This document shows, piece after piece, positions 8,353 through 19,800 of a DNA stretch of 64,000 bases (its first letter is position 1; every line of letters starts with the position of its first letter). The notes beneath the pieces are model-generated. The model searched no databases and had not been told where the DNA came from. It worked only from the letters and a program-made list of their open reading frames with translations. The DNA is from Coprobacter tertius. Lineage in GTDB: Bacteria > Bacteroidota > Bacteroidia > Bacteroidales > Coprobacteraceae. The stretch lies in the NCBI RefSeq assembly GCF_024330105.1, contig NZ_JANDHW010000004.1, forward strand, positions 62,001-126,000, written 5' to 3'. The translations under genes were made by a program, and so were the position numbers.

Positions 8353-11226
8353 TTATTTTATTGTCTTTATTTTACCATACATAGGCGCTTGCGAAGAATT
8401 GAGAATAATCTGATATAAATAGATACCGGATAATCCGCTTTCTCCCTGTATAAATTGCAACCATTTTGCATAGGTCATAGATCCAGAATAAACGACACTT
8501 CCGTTTATATTATAAATATATACCCTGTTACCGGGAAATTCATCCAGTTTCCTGAAATCGGCATCATCGGTAACCGTTCCGTCGATTCCCAATATTTCAG
8601 TAGAAACCACATCGCTGTACTCAGACTCAGCTTCTCCTCCAAGTGCTTTCACCCGATAATAACGAGTCGCGTCTTCTTCCAAAGGATTAGTATCAAGATA
8701 GCTCATTTGGTTTGCATTCAATTTGGCTAATTCACCAAAACCCTCTGCAGCCTTTGTCGAAGACTCTACGACATAAGCATCATTAACAATCGAATAATCG
8801 CTCCATTGCAATAAAAGACCGTCGGTTTCTTCGGTCAGTTTAAGGCCAACCGGAGCCGTAGGGATATTTTTCAAAGTGCCTCTAAGCTCCCATTCAGATA
8901 AAGTTATCTTATTACCGAGACGAAGTTTAGAAATCGACAATTTAAATTTATTATAAGCAGCATCACCTACAGTAACATCATAACTTTTTTCCTCATATGC
9001 TTTACTGAAAATTTGACCACTTTGTGTATCCACTACTTTCCATTGTTCTCCATCTTCCGAAACCGACAATGTCCAATCAGCCGGAGGAGTAAGAGTTCCG
9101 CTACCACAGGTAAGGGAATATCCGCTAAGAATTACCGGTTTAACGGAAGAAAAAAAAATATCGAATGTTTCTCCTTCGCTAGTCCGAGTAGCCTCGTAAA
9201 AAGTCTTTTCATTTTTATCGAAAAGGTTTTCTACTCCGTTTTCGGCACTATTAGCATCGATCGAAGCAGAACCGGCTCCCCCTTCCATTACATTACCATC
9301 TGGATCTTTATAGTCGAATGGACATTCAGCCTGAGCTTTTGTCAACTGAAATTCCCATTCATCTTTCCAACCAAAAGCAACGGTAGCCTGACTTTTCAGA
9401 TTTACTCCTGCAGCGGCACTGTAACAATGAATAAATTCACCCATATTCATATCACGAGTATAATCTCCGTTTTTCTGAGGAATCAGTTTCTTCATGTAAA
9501 CAAAAAAATCGGCCAGTAATTTACTCCCCCCATACTGAGAATAAATAGGATAATAGAAATCACGGAACCAGTATATTCCGGGAGCCGGGGTAGAGCTATC
9601 GTTATTTTCCATCTGCATTTTTTTCCAACGCTCGGCCTGATCAGTAAGCCCACAACCTACATATACGTCATAATTAAATATTTCGGCATATTTACTATCT
9701 CCCCATACCACACGTTCGGGAGAACCATGTACATGCAACGATGCTCCTTCCATGATATGACCTATTTCATGTACCGGTAAATCGAGGTTATTACCGCCAT
9801 AACTCTGCCATGCTTCATTGGTTCCGGCACCTGTACCTAAGTCAAGGATATTTTTATAATGATGGTCGGCACGACTCCAGGTAGAAGGATGTCCTCCGGA
9901 ATACTTGCCGGCGTGAAAATATACTTCGAGACGCGGGTCACTATAATCCCCATAAACTTTTTTACAGTATCGCCAGATATCACCGAATACTTCTTTCGGC
10001 CAGGTAATCGACTTATCCATATCGTCGTCATAATAAATAGCAATGTCATCATCGTAATACTGTAATCTTAAAGTAGCTCTATGAACATCCCAGTCTTCAT
10101 TTATAGTTTCCGCAGGAATGTTATTCATTGTCGTAGCATCTGTCGAAACCCAGTCAGACGAACCGATATCGTTTACCGCTTTAATACGGAAATAATAATG
10201 GGTTTCAGGAGTCAAACAAACAGCGCGATACCGAGTATTATCCCGATCGACGGTGGTAGACCAATCCCATGTTGCATTATCGGTCGACCGTTCGATAACA
10301 AAATAGTCTTCATTATCCGAAGCATCACTCCATGTTAAAATGATTTGATTACTCGAAGGCATAATCTGAACTTCTCCGTTACTACTCATTTCACTCAAGA
10401 ATTTAAAATTTGAGGGAGTAGCAGGAACCGCGTCATTACGGGTAATTTCGCAATCAGCATACAATGTAAATTCCGCCATCTGCGTCATCGAACCACCGTT
10501 ATTGCTTTTAATATTCAAACGATAATATTTATACGACTTCGTATTTGAGATAGCATAATGCAGTTTTGCCTTGCGCCCCGGGAATGCAATATAATTTCTC
10601 GAATCTAATTCGCTCCAAGTAGAATTATCATTTGAACCTTCCAAAACCCAATTTTTAGGATCACGTTCAGAAGCATCATTCCCCGATACAATAGAATACT
10701 GAGTTACAACGGCACCTTGAGGAAACTCATATTTTACCCAACCCGAATTTTTATTAAACAAATATTTCGTATCTACAGAACCATCAATCAGTTTAGAAGT
10801 ATTTTCATTATTATTCAACCCGGCATATTGAGAGGTGATTTTTCCAGATACATCTGCCGTAATAGCACTCAAATTCGGTAACTTCAATGTTGCGACACCA
10901 ACTGCATCCGAAGTTTCGGAAATACCGCCTTTACGACCTACAACACGATATAAGTATGGTGCAGAAGCACTTACTGTTTCATCGATATAAAATTCTGTTC
11001 CAGCCGGCACGATAGCGACTCTTTGGAATGTGGTTCCATCGCTCGAACGTTGTACCCAATACTCAGTCGCATCTTCGCTTCCAGTCCAGATAAGTTTAAC
11101 ACTATTCGGCGTAAAAGACCGTCCCTTTACACCCGTCGGAGCTGCGGCATCCGCAACCCCGTGAAACATCAGACATCCGAGAGCTATAACTCCGAATTTC
11201 CGATACGTATGTCTATTAAATTTCAT
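8353..11226 (-). CDS. Secreted BSP-family metallopeptidase with FN3 and discoidin domains (locus A)
   Basis: A 957-residue secreted protein with a signal peptide (to about GVADAAAP). Domains in order are FN3 (about 30-110), F5/8-type discoidin (about 120-240), FN3 (about 260-355), a basic secretory protein (BSP) peptidase domain (about 375-600) with zinc motif HEIGH at 486-490 followed by WGDSKYAEIF, a second discoidin-like region (about 625-745), FN3 (about 755-835), and a tail ending GIYLYQIIL..KIKTIK that resembles a type IX sorting domain. BSP proteins are predicted zinc peptidases of plants and bacteria. Discoidin domains often bind sugars, so the protein may hold a glycan while cutting the peptide. 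It follows SusD, with a terminator and a separate promoter between them. A closely similar protein occupies the same place in locus B (42370-45660). Peptidase activity and substrate are inferred. Confidence 0.85.
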   Translation of the reverse strand: MKFNRHTYRKFGVIALGCLMFHGVADAAAPTGVKGRSFTPNSVKLIWTGSEDATEYWVQRSSDGTTFQRVAIVPAGTEFYIDETVSASAPYLYRVVGRKGGISETSDAVGVATLKLPNLSAITADVSGKITSQYAGLNNNENTSKLIDGSVDTKYLFNKNSGWVKYEFPQGAVVTQYSIVSGNDASERDPKNWVLEGSNDNSTWSELDSRNYIAFPGRKAKLHYAISNTKSYKYYRLNIKSNNGGSMTQMAEFTLYADCEITRNDAVPATPSNFKFLSEMSSNGEVQIMPSSNQIILTWSDASDNEDYFVIERSTDNATWDWSTTVDRDNTRYRAVCLTPETHYYFRIKAVNDIGSSDWVSTDATTMNNIPAETINEDWDVHRATLRLQYYDDDIAIYYDDDMDKSITWPKEVFGDIWRYCKKVYGDYSDPRLEVYFHAGKYSGGHPSTWSRADHHYKNILDLGTGAGTNEAWQSYGGNNLDLPVHEIGHIMEGASLHVHGSPERVVWGDSKYAEIFNYDVYVGCGLTDQAERWKKMQMENNDSSTPAPGIYWFRDFYYPIYSQYGGSKLLADFFVYMKKLIPQKNGDYTRDMNMGEFIHCYSAAAGVNLKSQATVAFGWKDEWEFQLTKAQAECPFDYKDPDGNVMEGGAGSASIDANSAENGVENLFDKNEKTFYEATRTSEGETFDIFFSSVKPVILSGYSLTCGSGTLTPPADWTLSVSEDGEQWKVVDTQSGQIFSKAYEEKSYDVTVGDAAYNKFKLSISKLRLGNKITLSEWELRGTLKNIPTAPVGLKLTEETDGLLLQWSDYSIVNDAYVVESSTKAAEGFGELAKLNANQMSYLDTNPLEEDATRYYRVKALGGEAESEYSDVVSTEILGIDGTVTDDADFRKLDEFPGNRVYIYNINGSVVYSGSMTYAKWLQFIQGESGLSGIYLYQIILNSSQAPMYGKIKTIK

Positions 11227-11422
11227 AGAGCATCATTTAAAAGGTTAATATTTGTGGTTTTATCATACATACTCAAATCATCCGATTTACTACCGGACTA
11301 ACATCATAAAAAAGAATCAGTATATTAGATGAGGATATCGAAAACAGAAGCACTTTAAAAAAATTTTAGATTATTTCTACGCTCTCAAACCATAATCTTA
11401 CATATATAACTGAATTCTACAA

Positions 11423-11452
11423 CAAATATACGGTATTTTTTATAATATCAAA
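11423..11452 (-). promoter_or_regulatory. Promoter for the BSP-FN3 peptidase gene
   Basis: Read on the minus strand: TTTG (11449-11452), an 18-base spacer, then TATATTTG (11423-11430). This matches the Bacteroidetes promoter pattern. It gives the peptidase its own start, with a leader of about 190 bases, independent of SusCD. Confidence 0.72.
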
Positions 11453-11514
11453 TTTTGGAAAAGATAAATCTTTCAAATTAAAACTATCAATAGTACTCTT
11501 GAAAGACATTTTAA

Positions 11515-11546
11515 AATAAAGGTGGCACAATTTTTATCATGCCACC
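11515..11546 (-). terminator. Terminator after SusD of locus A
   Basis: GGTGGCA/TGCCACC arms (11521-11527 and 11540-11546) with a 12-base loop, followed on the minus strand by TTTATTTTAAAA. It lies 29 bases past the SusD stop. The rest of the 349-base spacer (11227-11575) holds the promoter above and nothing else I can recognise. Confidence 0.75.
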
Positions 11547-11575
11547 CCATTAAAAACAACAAATGATCGGACTTA

Positions 11576-13510
11576 CTAATTTGCCCCGATTTCCCAACCG
11601 GTATTTTGTACAAGCATAGAATTTATACTCAGTTCATCTTTCGGAATCGGGAATAAATAATGTTTTTTATTAAATACCCGTTTTTCGAATACGATATTAT
11701 TAAAGAATAAAGGCGGATCATTATTTATATCCAAACCATGCATCTCGCCGCCTTCTCCACCTTTGTGATATGCAGGATAAACCCAATCGTCACCTGTAGC
11801 CATATCGGCAACGCACCAACGACGCACATCGAAGTAACGATGATTTTCAAAGGCCAACTCGATCGTACGTTCCCTCCTGATGCGATTACGTAATTCATCC
11901 TGATCTTTCGATATGGTTATACGCTCAAACCCATTGGCATCTGTACCTTCTCCATATTCAGGAATACCTGCACGTTCCCGGATATAATTAACATATTTGA
12001 TGGCTTCATCCACATCACCACATTCATTCAACGCTTCGGCATAATTAAGGTAAATCTCCGCCAAACGCATCAGAATACATGCCCTGTCTCCAGATGTACT
12101 CCAATCTCCCAAAGGAGCTCCTTTACGTACCAAATAACCGGTAACTGAATAGTTATTCTGTCCTACGGCTTTTCCCGAATTACCATTATAATATAATGTC
12201 GTCGTTATTTCTTCAGGATCTGTTTTTAACCACACAGAATTATTAAAGGTTACATCGGCATAAAAACGCGGTTCTCGCTCAACCCACTGATTCAAAGTAT
12301 TCACTTTAGCAAACACCCGTGAAGGAACAACCGGATCGGTGTACTTTTTACGAGACATAGATATTCCATTAATATATTCTTGATCTTCGGTTATACGTAA
12401 TCCGTTTTTAGTATAATAAAGATCGACCATTTCTTGCGTCATCGACTTTCCGCAACCACCGCTATATCCCGGAGAGGGGGCACCGTTATGAAACGGAGTC
12501 AGGTCATACTGAAAAATAGATGTAGCATTATACAATCGATAAAATATAATCTCGGGATTATACAGATTATCTCCCCGAACAACTTCCCGATACGACATAT
12601 ATGCATCTATTTTCTTTCCCGATCCCGGCTGGTAATCTTTGCCATCGGTATCGATCCGATACAAGTCATAAACCGAAGGAACATATTCTTTAATAAAATC
12701 CCGCATTGCATCTCTTGCTATTTCCCATTTTTTCTGACTTTTTTCTTTGGGAAACAAATACTTGCCATCGTGATTTTTCATATTAGCGTACACATCGCTA
12801 CCGCCATTATACAAAGGGCTGGCAGCATATAACAGAACCTGAGTACGCACAGCTAAAGCAATAGGTCTTGTAATACGTCCCAATGAATTATTATCGGCTA
12901 CAACAGGAAGATCATCAGCAGCCATTTTCAATTGTTTCTCTATAAAATCAATGCATTCCTCCACACTGTTGCGCGGCAATTGCACTTCGCCAAATGTAGC
13001 ATCGGGAGAGATTACCTTATCTCCTAAAATAACGACAGGACCATATATTTTAAATAAATTAAAATAATACATAGCTCTTAATGCCCGTGCTTCGGCTTTA
13101 CGATACTGACGAGTAAGAGGAGGCATTTCTTTACATTTGTCCACATTTTCTATAAATATGCTGGCTCTCGAAATTCCTTTATAATATTCATCCCAAAATC
13201 TTTTGCATAAATCATGAGCGGGTTCGAGTCCTCCGCTATTTAAAACCTGAGATGCTACAAATCCCCACACATATTCGGCTTCACTCGATCCACCGGTCCA
13301 CGCCCCCGAAGTATTAGCCCCCATACGTTGATTAAATTCGTCGGGAACGAATGAATATACGTTTGCAAGAAACTGTTCAGTCAACGTATTACTTTTAAAT
13401 GTTGTCTCTAACGTAAGGTCGTCATTCGGAATCGTATCGAAAAAATCACTACAGGCGACCAGCGACATGACAGTTAAAGGTATTATCAGATATTTCTTAA
13501 ATCGTTTCAT
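11576..13510 (-). CDS. SusD-like outer-membrane glycan-binding lipoprotein (locus A)
   Basis: A 644-residue SusD/RagB-family lipoprotein. The lipobox is SLVAC (Cys20), followed by SDFFDTIPNDD; the acidic residues after Cys fit surface export. Typical features are FLANVYSFVPDEF near residue 47, the helical-repeat core with RALRAMYYFNLFKIYGPVV (about 145-163), MRLAEIYLNYAEALNECGD, and the C-terminal ERTIELAFENHRYFDVRRWCVA. SusD proteins cap the SusC channel and bind the oligosaccharide to be imported. It starts 24 bases after the SusC gene, and the pair is surely co-transcribed. The paralogue in locus B (45760-47787) has the same layout, so the two pairs may take related but not identical ligands. 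Confidence 0.96.
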   Translation of the reverse strand: MKRFKKYLIIPLTVMSLVACSDFFDTIPNDDLTLETTFKSNTLTEQFLANVYSFVPDEFNQRMGANTSGAWTGGSSEAEYVWGFVASQVLNSGGLEPAHDLCKRFWDEYYKGISRASIFIENVDKCKEMPPLTRQYRKAEARALRAMYYFNLFKIYGPVVILGDKVISPDATFGEVQLPRNSVEECIDFIEKQLKMAADDLPVVADNNSLGRITRPIALAVRTQVLLYAASPLYNGGSDVYANMKNHDGKYLFPKEKSQKKWEIARDAMRDFIKEYVPSVYDLYRIDTDGKDYQPGSGKKIDAYMSYREVVRGDNLYNPEIIFYRLYNATSIFQYDLTPFHNGAPSPGYSGGCGKSMTQEMVDLYYTKNGLRITEDQEYINGISMSRKKYTDPVVPSRVFAKVNTLNQWVEREPRFYADVTFNNSVWLKTDPEEITTTLYYNGNSGKAVGQNNYSVTGYLVRKGAPLGDWSTSGDRACILMRLAEIYLNYAEALNECGDVDEAIKYVNYIRERAGIPEYGEGTDANGFERITISKDQDELRNRIRRERTIELAFENHRYFDVRRWCVADMATGDDWVYPAYHKGGEGGEMHGLDINNDPPLFFNNIVFEKRVFNKKHYLFPIPKDELSINSMLVQNTGWEIGAN

Positions 13511-13534
13511 TTATGATATATGTTTTTTTTAAGA

Positions 13535-16500
13535 TTAGAAATTAAAGTTCAATCCGATAGAATAACTACTGATATTAGGATATGCTCCTCCGTTCGAAGT
13601 ATTTAACTCGGGATCCCACAATTTAAATGGAGAAAAAGTAAACAGATTACTTCCCATTACATAAATACGAGCATTTTTTATCATAATCTTTTCCATCCAT
13701 TTACGAGGTAAATTATATGAAATAGAAAGTTGTTTGAAACGTAAATAACTAATATCTTTTACCCACCAAGTACTGGGCTTAAAATTATTCACATTATGAG
13801 CATCACCTCCTCCCCATGCCAAACGAGGATAAAAAACATTCTGATTAGTAGGATCATCGGCAGACCATCGATCGGTTATATTCGAATATAGATTTCCTAT
13901 ACCGCCGTCACCGATAAAAGGTTGTATACTTTTACCGCTTAAAAGGACATCGGCACCGTGAGTTCCCTGAAATAAAGCCCCAATCGCAAAATTACCGATT
14001 TGTATATCTACTCCGAACCCATATACCAGATTAGGAACGCGTCCTCGCCCAATCTTGGTCACATCATTCTGATCTATGGCACCGTCATTATTCAAATCGG
14101 CATATTTTATATCCCCTATTCTCGAGGTTTCTCCGGGCTCTGACTCCCCGAACTGACGGGCATGTTGCTTTATTTCTTCCTCACTCGTAAAAAGACCTTC
14201 CGCAACATAACCGTATCTCGCCAATACATTACGCCCTCTTTTCTCCATCCAAGGATAAGGCTGTGTCGGCTGATCATCTTCGATAATTTTATCTTCATTT
14301 AAAGAAAGATTAGCACGAGCCGTAATTGCGACATTCTTAGCCAAACGTTGCGTATAATCCATAGATATTTCAACACCTTTATTGTCTACTACACCCAAAT
14401 TGGCCCACGGCATCGAACTTAATCCGACAAACCCGGGAACAGCCGCACGCTCGAGAAATATCCCCGTACGATGCTCTTTATAAAAATCGAAAATAAAAGA
14501 TAACTGATCGTTCAGGAACTTGAGATCGATACCTAAATCCTGTTTTCTCGAAACCGACCAGCGTATATCAGTACCGTAATCGGTTATGGCGATACCTTCC
14601 ATCACTTTCTTTTCATTTCCGAAAGCATATCCGGTTTGTCCCGATTTTACGATTGTCAGATAACCGAAACGACGATTTCCGGCAACATCACTTCCCACCA
14701 AACCATTTGTGTATCTTACTTTCAGAAATGAGACATAAGGTTTTATCACTTTCCAGAAAGGTTCTTCAGATACAGCCCAGCCAGCTCCGAAGGCAGGGAA
14801 AAAGCCATACCTGTTTTTCGGTGAAAAATTTTCAGAAGCGTTATAACCGGCATTGAACTCCAAAAAATACCTGTCGAGAAAAGCATAAGTTACGCGCCCC
14901 GATATACCTCTGTTCTTATACGGTATAGCGGCGATAAAATCACCGGCATTCGCATCACGGTATGTTTTCAGATTAAATAAGAATAACGCTCCTACCCGAT
15001 GATTCTTAGCAAAAACACGATCATAATTCAATGCCGTTTCAAAATAAAAACTACGGTTGCCGAATAATGCACGACTATATGACAACGTTGGCGGATTGGC
15101 CTCCCAGGTACGTACCAACTTTAAGTTGCCGCTTTCATCGTAAGGATTCAGCCATAATCCAGTGGCAGGATCGCGGCCCACATCAGACGAAAGATAATAG
15201 GTATTCGCCTCTTTCTGATTATATATATTCTGATTATTATTTACATCGAAAGCAATCATAGCGTATGCCTTCAGACCTTTACTCCATTTCCAATAATCGA
15301 AATCTTGCGTTACACGTAAATTAGAATTTACCTGATTCCGATATTCATTTTTATATCCGCGCTGAGTAATCTCACCATAAGGATTTCGCATTCCGTAATT
15401 AGTACTTATTCCCGGTACGGAACCATCGGGATATAAAACCGGGAAATCGACGGGAGTAACATCCATTGCCTGCACGAAAGCCTCTGTTGTACCTACATAA
15501 GGATAATTACCTTCAGAAAAATAACCGTAAACACCAATATCGACAGCTGTTTTGTCAGTAGCCTTCAGATTGATATTCGTCGTATAATTATACCGGGTAA
15601 AACTCATATCGGCATTATAATTTGCTAAGGCATCCGTCTTAGTCAATCCGGTCTCATTGTAATAAGACAAAGAAGCATAATATGAAGCATTCGGCACACC
15701 ACCCCTTACATTTATATTGGCCCGGCGATTATGCCCCCAATCATTAAAGACTTCCTTCATCCAATCGACCGACGGATATAAATAGCTGTTGTACCTCGAA
15801 GGATCATCGTTAGGAATAAAACCGTTCGCTTTTTTTGTAGCGGTTATAAACTCAGGTGTATACTTAACGGCATCTCCTCCGGGGCTGCTATTTGCATACG
15901 CTTCATTAGCGGCTTCCATATAATCTATTCCATTAGCCAGACTTACCGTTTTGAAAAAACGCGTAAATCCTTCATAATAATCAATTGAAAACGAAGGTTT
16001 CCCCGGTTTTCCGGGCTTCGTTTTTATTATAATCACACCATTTGCACCACGTACTCCATAAACGGCCGTAGCTGAAGCATCTTTCAATACGGTAAACGAT
16101 TCGATATCTTCAGGGTCGATATTCGAAAAAGACCGTTCAACACCATCTACCAATATGAGCGGACTTTGGTTCTGATTGGTAAATGTAGAAATACCCCGAA
16201 TCCAAATATCAGAGTCGTCATGCCCCGGTTCACCGCTTTTCTGTATTACGACAACACCCGATAATCGTCCGGCAAGCGACGATGCAAGGTTACCCGCCGG
16301 AGTCTTCAGATCTTTTACTTTTAATTGAGACTGAGCTCCTACAGCTGCAATTTTTCGCTGTTCTCCGTAACCGACAACTACTACTTCATTTAGTTCAGAA
16401 ATGTTTTCTTCAAGTACGATATCAAGTATTTGTTGTTTAGGTCCTACCTGTATTTCTTGCGTTTTATATCCCAAATAGGTAACCACCAATACCGGCCGGT

Positions 16501-16723
16501 CACTTTCCAGAACAATGTTATAAGTTCCGTCTACAGAAGTAACCGTATTGTTATTCGTTCCTTTTTCCTTTATATTCACTCCGATCATAATCTCGCCCTT
16601 CTCATCGGTCACACGTCCCGACAATCGTATATTCGCTGAAAAAGCCGCAACGGGCAAGAGCCATAAAATAATTATTACAAGGCATATCTGCCGGAGACTC
16701 CGTATCTTATTTTTGGAAATCAT
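13535..16723 (-). CDS. SusC-like TonB-dependent outer-membrane transporter (locus A)
   Basis: A 1062-residue SusC/RagA-family transporter. After a signal peptide (to about AAFSAN) comes a carboxypeptidase-regulatory-like domain (GRVTDEKGEIMIGVNIKEKG), then the plug starting near LNEVVVVGYGEQRK with DIWIRGISTF and GVRGANGVIIIKTK, then a 22-stranded barrel ending in aromatic residues (YSIGLNFNF). It imports oligosaccharides or glycopeptides into the periplasm with energy from TonB. The stretch AAVGAQSQLKVKDLK after the TonB-box region is shared almost word for word with the locus B SusC and differs from the usual SusC plug start, which supports recent common ancestry of the two. It follows a GLUG-repeat gene after a 175-base spacer. 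Confidence 0.97.
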   Translation of the reverse strand: MISKNKIRSLRQICLVIIILWLLPVAAFSANIRLSGRVTDEKGEIMIGVNIKEKGTNNNTVTSVDGTYNIVLESDRPVLVVTYLGYKTQEIQVGPKQQILDIVLEENISELNEVVVVGYGEQRKIAAVGAQSQLKVKDLKTPAGNLASSLAGRLSGVVVIQKSGEPGHDDSDIWIRGISTFTNQNQSPLILVDGVERSFSNIDPEDIESFTVLKDASATAVYGVRGANGVIIIKTKPGKPGKPSFSIDYYEGFTRFFKTVSLANGIDYMEAANEAYANSSPGGDAVKYTPEFITATKKANGFIPNDDPSRYNSYLYPSVDWMKEVFNDWGHNRRANINVRGGVPNASYYASLSYYNETGLTKTDALANYNADMSFTRYNYTTNINLKATDKTAVDIGVYGYFSEGNYPYVGTTEAFVQAMDVTPVDFPVLYPDGSVPGISTNYGMRNPYGEITQRGYKNEYRNQVNSNLRVTQDFDYWKWSKGLKAYAMIAFDVNNNQNIYNQKEANTYYLSSDVGRDPATGLWLNPYDESGNLKLVRTWEANPPTLSYSRALFGNRSFYFETALNYDRVFAKNHRVGALFLFNLKTYRDANAGDFIAAIPYKNRGISGRVTYAFLDRYFLEFNAGYNASENFSPKNRYGFFPAFGAGWAVSEEPFWKVIKPYVSFLKVRYTNGLVGSDVAGNRRFGYLTIVKSGQTGYAFGNEKKVMEGIAITDYGTDIRWSVSRKQDLGIDLKFLNDQLSFIFDFYKEHRTGIFLERAAVPGFVGLSSMPWANLGVVDNKGVEISMDYTQRLAKNVAITARANLSLNEDKIIEDDQPTQPYPWMEKRGRNVLARYGYVAEGLFTSEEEIKQHARQFGESEPGETSRIGDIKYADLNNDGAIDQNDVTKIGRGRVPNLVYGFGVDIQIGNFAIGALFQGTHGADVLLSGKSIQPFIGDGGIGNLYSNITDRWSADDPTNQNVFYPRLAWGGGDAHNVNNFKPSTWWVKDISYLRFKQLSISYNLPRKWMEKIMIKNARIYVMGSNLFTFSPFKLWDPELNTSNGGAYPNISSYSIGLNFNF

Positions 16724-16845
16724 ATTTTAATTCTAATTATTCAATATTATAGACACCTTATCCTCATACCCTTAAAGCTGATTCACAGGATATTACTACC
16801 CAACAACACACCTAAATCGATATGAAAATATAAATGAAAGTATTG

Positions 16846-16888
16846 CGGCCGGCACATTCTTATGATATTTAACCGAACATGCCGGCCG
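16846..16888 (-). terminator. GC-rich hairpin between GLUG and SusC genes of locus A
   Basis: CGGCCGGCA/TGCCGGCCG arms (16846-16854 and 16880-16888) form a strong 9-bp stem around a 25-base loop, 10 bases past the GLUG stop. The sequence after it on the minus strand has only scattered Ts, so it may be an inefficient terminator or a processing site that sets the GLUG to SusC transcript ratio. Confidence 0.6.
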
Positions 16889-16898
16889 ACTACTATTC

Positions 16899-19800
16899 TT
16901 ATAAGTTAACAACTTTAAAGGTCATCGTTTTTCCGTTCTCAACAACACGTACTACATATATTCCTTTCGTTGGCAATTGTATACCCGTATCGGCTGACAT
17001 TGCGGATGAGCCGGCAATTAATCTGCCGTTCAGGTCGAATACGACAATCTCGGCTTTTCCAATACCGGTTATAAACAATTTTCCGTTTTGAACATAAGGT
17101 ACATACTCATTTTCGTCTGAATCAATATTTTCTATCCCCGAAATAATCTTTTTCTGTATCTGTAATGTCGGAAATTCGTTAGACTCGATTTTCCATACCG
17201 AAGAAAAATCCCACTCTAAAGCTTCATAAGTAGATTGTTTATAAAAACTGCTCAGATCCTTTTTGGCAGATTCACTCGGTTGATCATATCCGGGAACACT
17301 TTCGTCACCCACTGACAAAACCATATCCGAACGATATAAACTATTAGATATTACAGCTACATCACCTCTTGCGATCCACGGATTAGTCGTTCCTCCAGTT
17401 ACCGAAGAAGCCAGCGAAACCACCCCGTACAATTCATTATTCCCGTCATACGAAAGACCGACCAAGCCTCCTGCATTTTTCTGCCAATCGGTAGTAGGTG
17501 CGGTTACGGTACCTGAAGAATATGACCGTTCTATTTTCGTTGATTGTATAACACCGGCTAAGCCTCCGACCTGTGCCATACGGGTTGACATCGTAGCCCG
17601 ACAGTAACAATCTGAAATTGAGGAAGCACCTCCCGTATAAGTCATACCGACTATACCTCCGACATGGTCGTTTCCTTCAATAGTTCCGGTAACCCAAACC
17701 TGAGAGAATGTAGTACCAGTCGCGCCTCCGGAAACAGCAGCCACATCGGCATTTCCTATAATTTCAACATCGATCACACCCAGATTTTTAATGACTGCTC
17801 CGCTAGTATATCCGAAAAGTCCCACTTCATTTCCACCTGCATTATTATATTTCAAATTAATAATAGAATAACCGTTACCGTCTAATTTACCCTTGAAAGG
17901 ATTTTGCTTATTCCCTATAGGAGTCCAAGAAGCGATAGAAGTAAGATCGATATTACAAGTTAATTTATAATCGCCCATCATATCCTCTGTTATATTCATC
18001 AAATCTTCCACCGAACTGATCTCTTTTTTCAACGATTCGCCATCTATCACTTCAATATCGAAATATGTCTCCGATTCCGTAATAAATTCGGTAGCATCTG
18101 TCGACGATTTCACTGTAGCAGTCCCAAATTGCAAATTATCACCTATTGTTCCGAAAAGGGCAAAATCAATCTCATCATAAGCATTATATTCAAGCCACAT
18201 CGTTACAATCGTATTTTCCTGAGGTGTCTCAAAGTATATAGGCTGCCCCATCGATCCGTACCCTTTTATTTTCATTGAATTCCCTTTTACCAAACGCACC
18301 TTTTCTCGTGGTAAATTCAAAACAGATGCGGTTATAGGTGTTTTTTGCCATGCGAGAATAGGATAGATCACACCTTCACCCGCCATCTTCCAGATCGTAG
18401 TCATATCCCAATTCAACTGTGTCTCATAAAATTCAGAAGAATACACAAATTCTCGAGCTGTCGTTATACCGTTCAATCCTTCTGATATAGATTCCGGATC
18501 TTCAGGATCATAGCCCTGCAACGTACTCTCAGATTCCCCCCTCATTACATCATAACGGGCATAATTATTATTCAATGTAGCTTCCCTATTGTCTTTTGTA
18601 GCCAAAATACGACCTACATTTCTACCCAGCATAAAGGGTGAATGGCATATACAATTAGAAATCGTTTGCTCCACACCGTTATCGATCAACGAAACAATTC
18701 CGCCGGCATTCGAGGCTTGGGTTTTCACAATACCTGAATAAAAACATTTGTCGATGATGCCGTCTCCCATAGTTCCGGCAATACCTCCAGCCTGTGTCGA
18801 ACGAGAAGTGACTTCTGCTGTCGCATAACAATTCTGCACGATCGTACTGCCTTCTCCGTTAGGTAAAATACCTCCGATGATCGAACCGACATGATCTCGC
18901 CCTTCGATATAACTATTTGCAACATAACATTCCGTGATTTTCGTATTCTCAGCCGCTCCGACCAAAGCTCCCACATTTACATCACCGATCAACTCTGCAT
19001 TCTCTAAACCGAGTTTGCTGATAACCGCCCCTTTGGTCGATCCAAAGAGTCCGACATTACTTTTTTTCTCATCTCCAAAAGTTATCCCTTTTATTATATG
19101 GCCATTACCATTCAATATCCCCGAAAAACCTTCGATAGGTTCCCAAGGAGCATCCAAAACGATGTCTTCTTCAAGAGTATATTCACCTACAAGATCATAA
19201 CGTATATTATTCAAATCTTCAGCTGTACGTATCGAAGAGGATACCGTAATTACGTTAAGATGATACTCCGACGAAGCCGGCATAACCAAACTATTACCTG
19301 CCGTAGAAGCTTTAATAACGGTTTTTCCTGCTTTTAAACATGAAATTTTACCTTCTGCATCTATCGTTGCTACTTCCGGATCCTCTGATGTATAAGTAAC
19401 ATCGAGTCCCATAACAGAATATGCTGTAACCGAAATATCGGTACCTGAAGAAACATTTCCCGGTTCTGTCGGTAACCCTACCACACGATCGATATTAAGA
19501 GCTTCTTCAGGTTGCCAAAGTAATACCGGATAATTACCGTCATTCATTCTCCAAACACTTTCATCCCAACCCAATATACTTTTATAAAAGGCTGAACTCT
19601 TCAACTCATCCATTGTTTTGCTCTCTCCCTGTGGCATATCAGAGCCTATCATCGCTTCTTCGTCGTCGATCTGCACCCCGTTAATCAGCATATTCTGCAA
19701 TGCATAATTATTCATTAACTTATATGGCATACCTTTATCATTATCTCCCCGATTAGCTAAAATACGACGTGTAATTGTCCCCCCTTTCAAGTATGGAGAT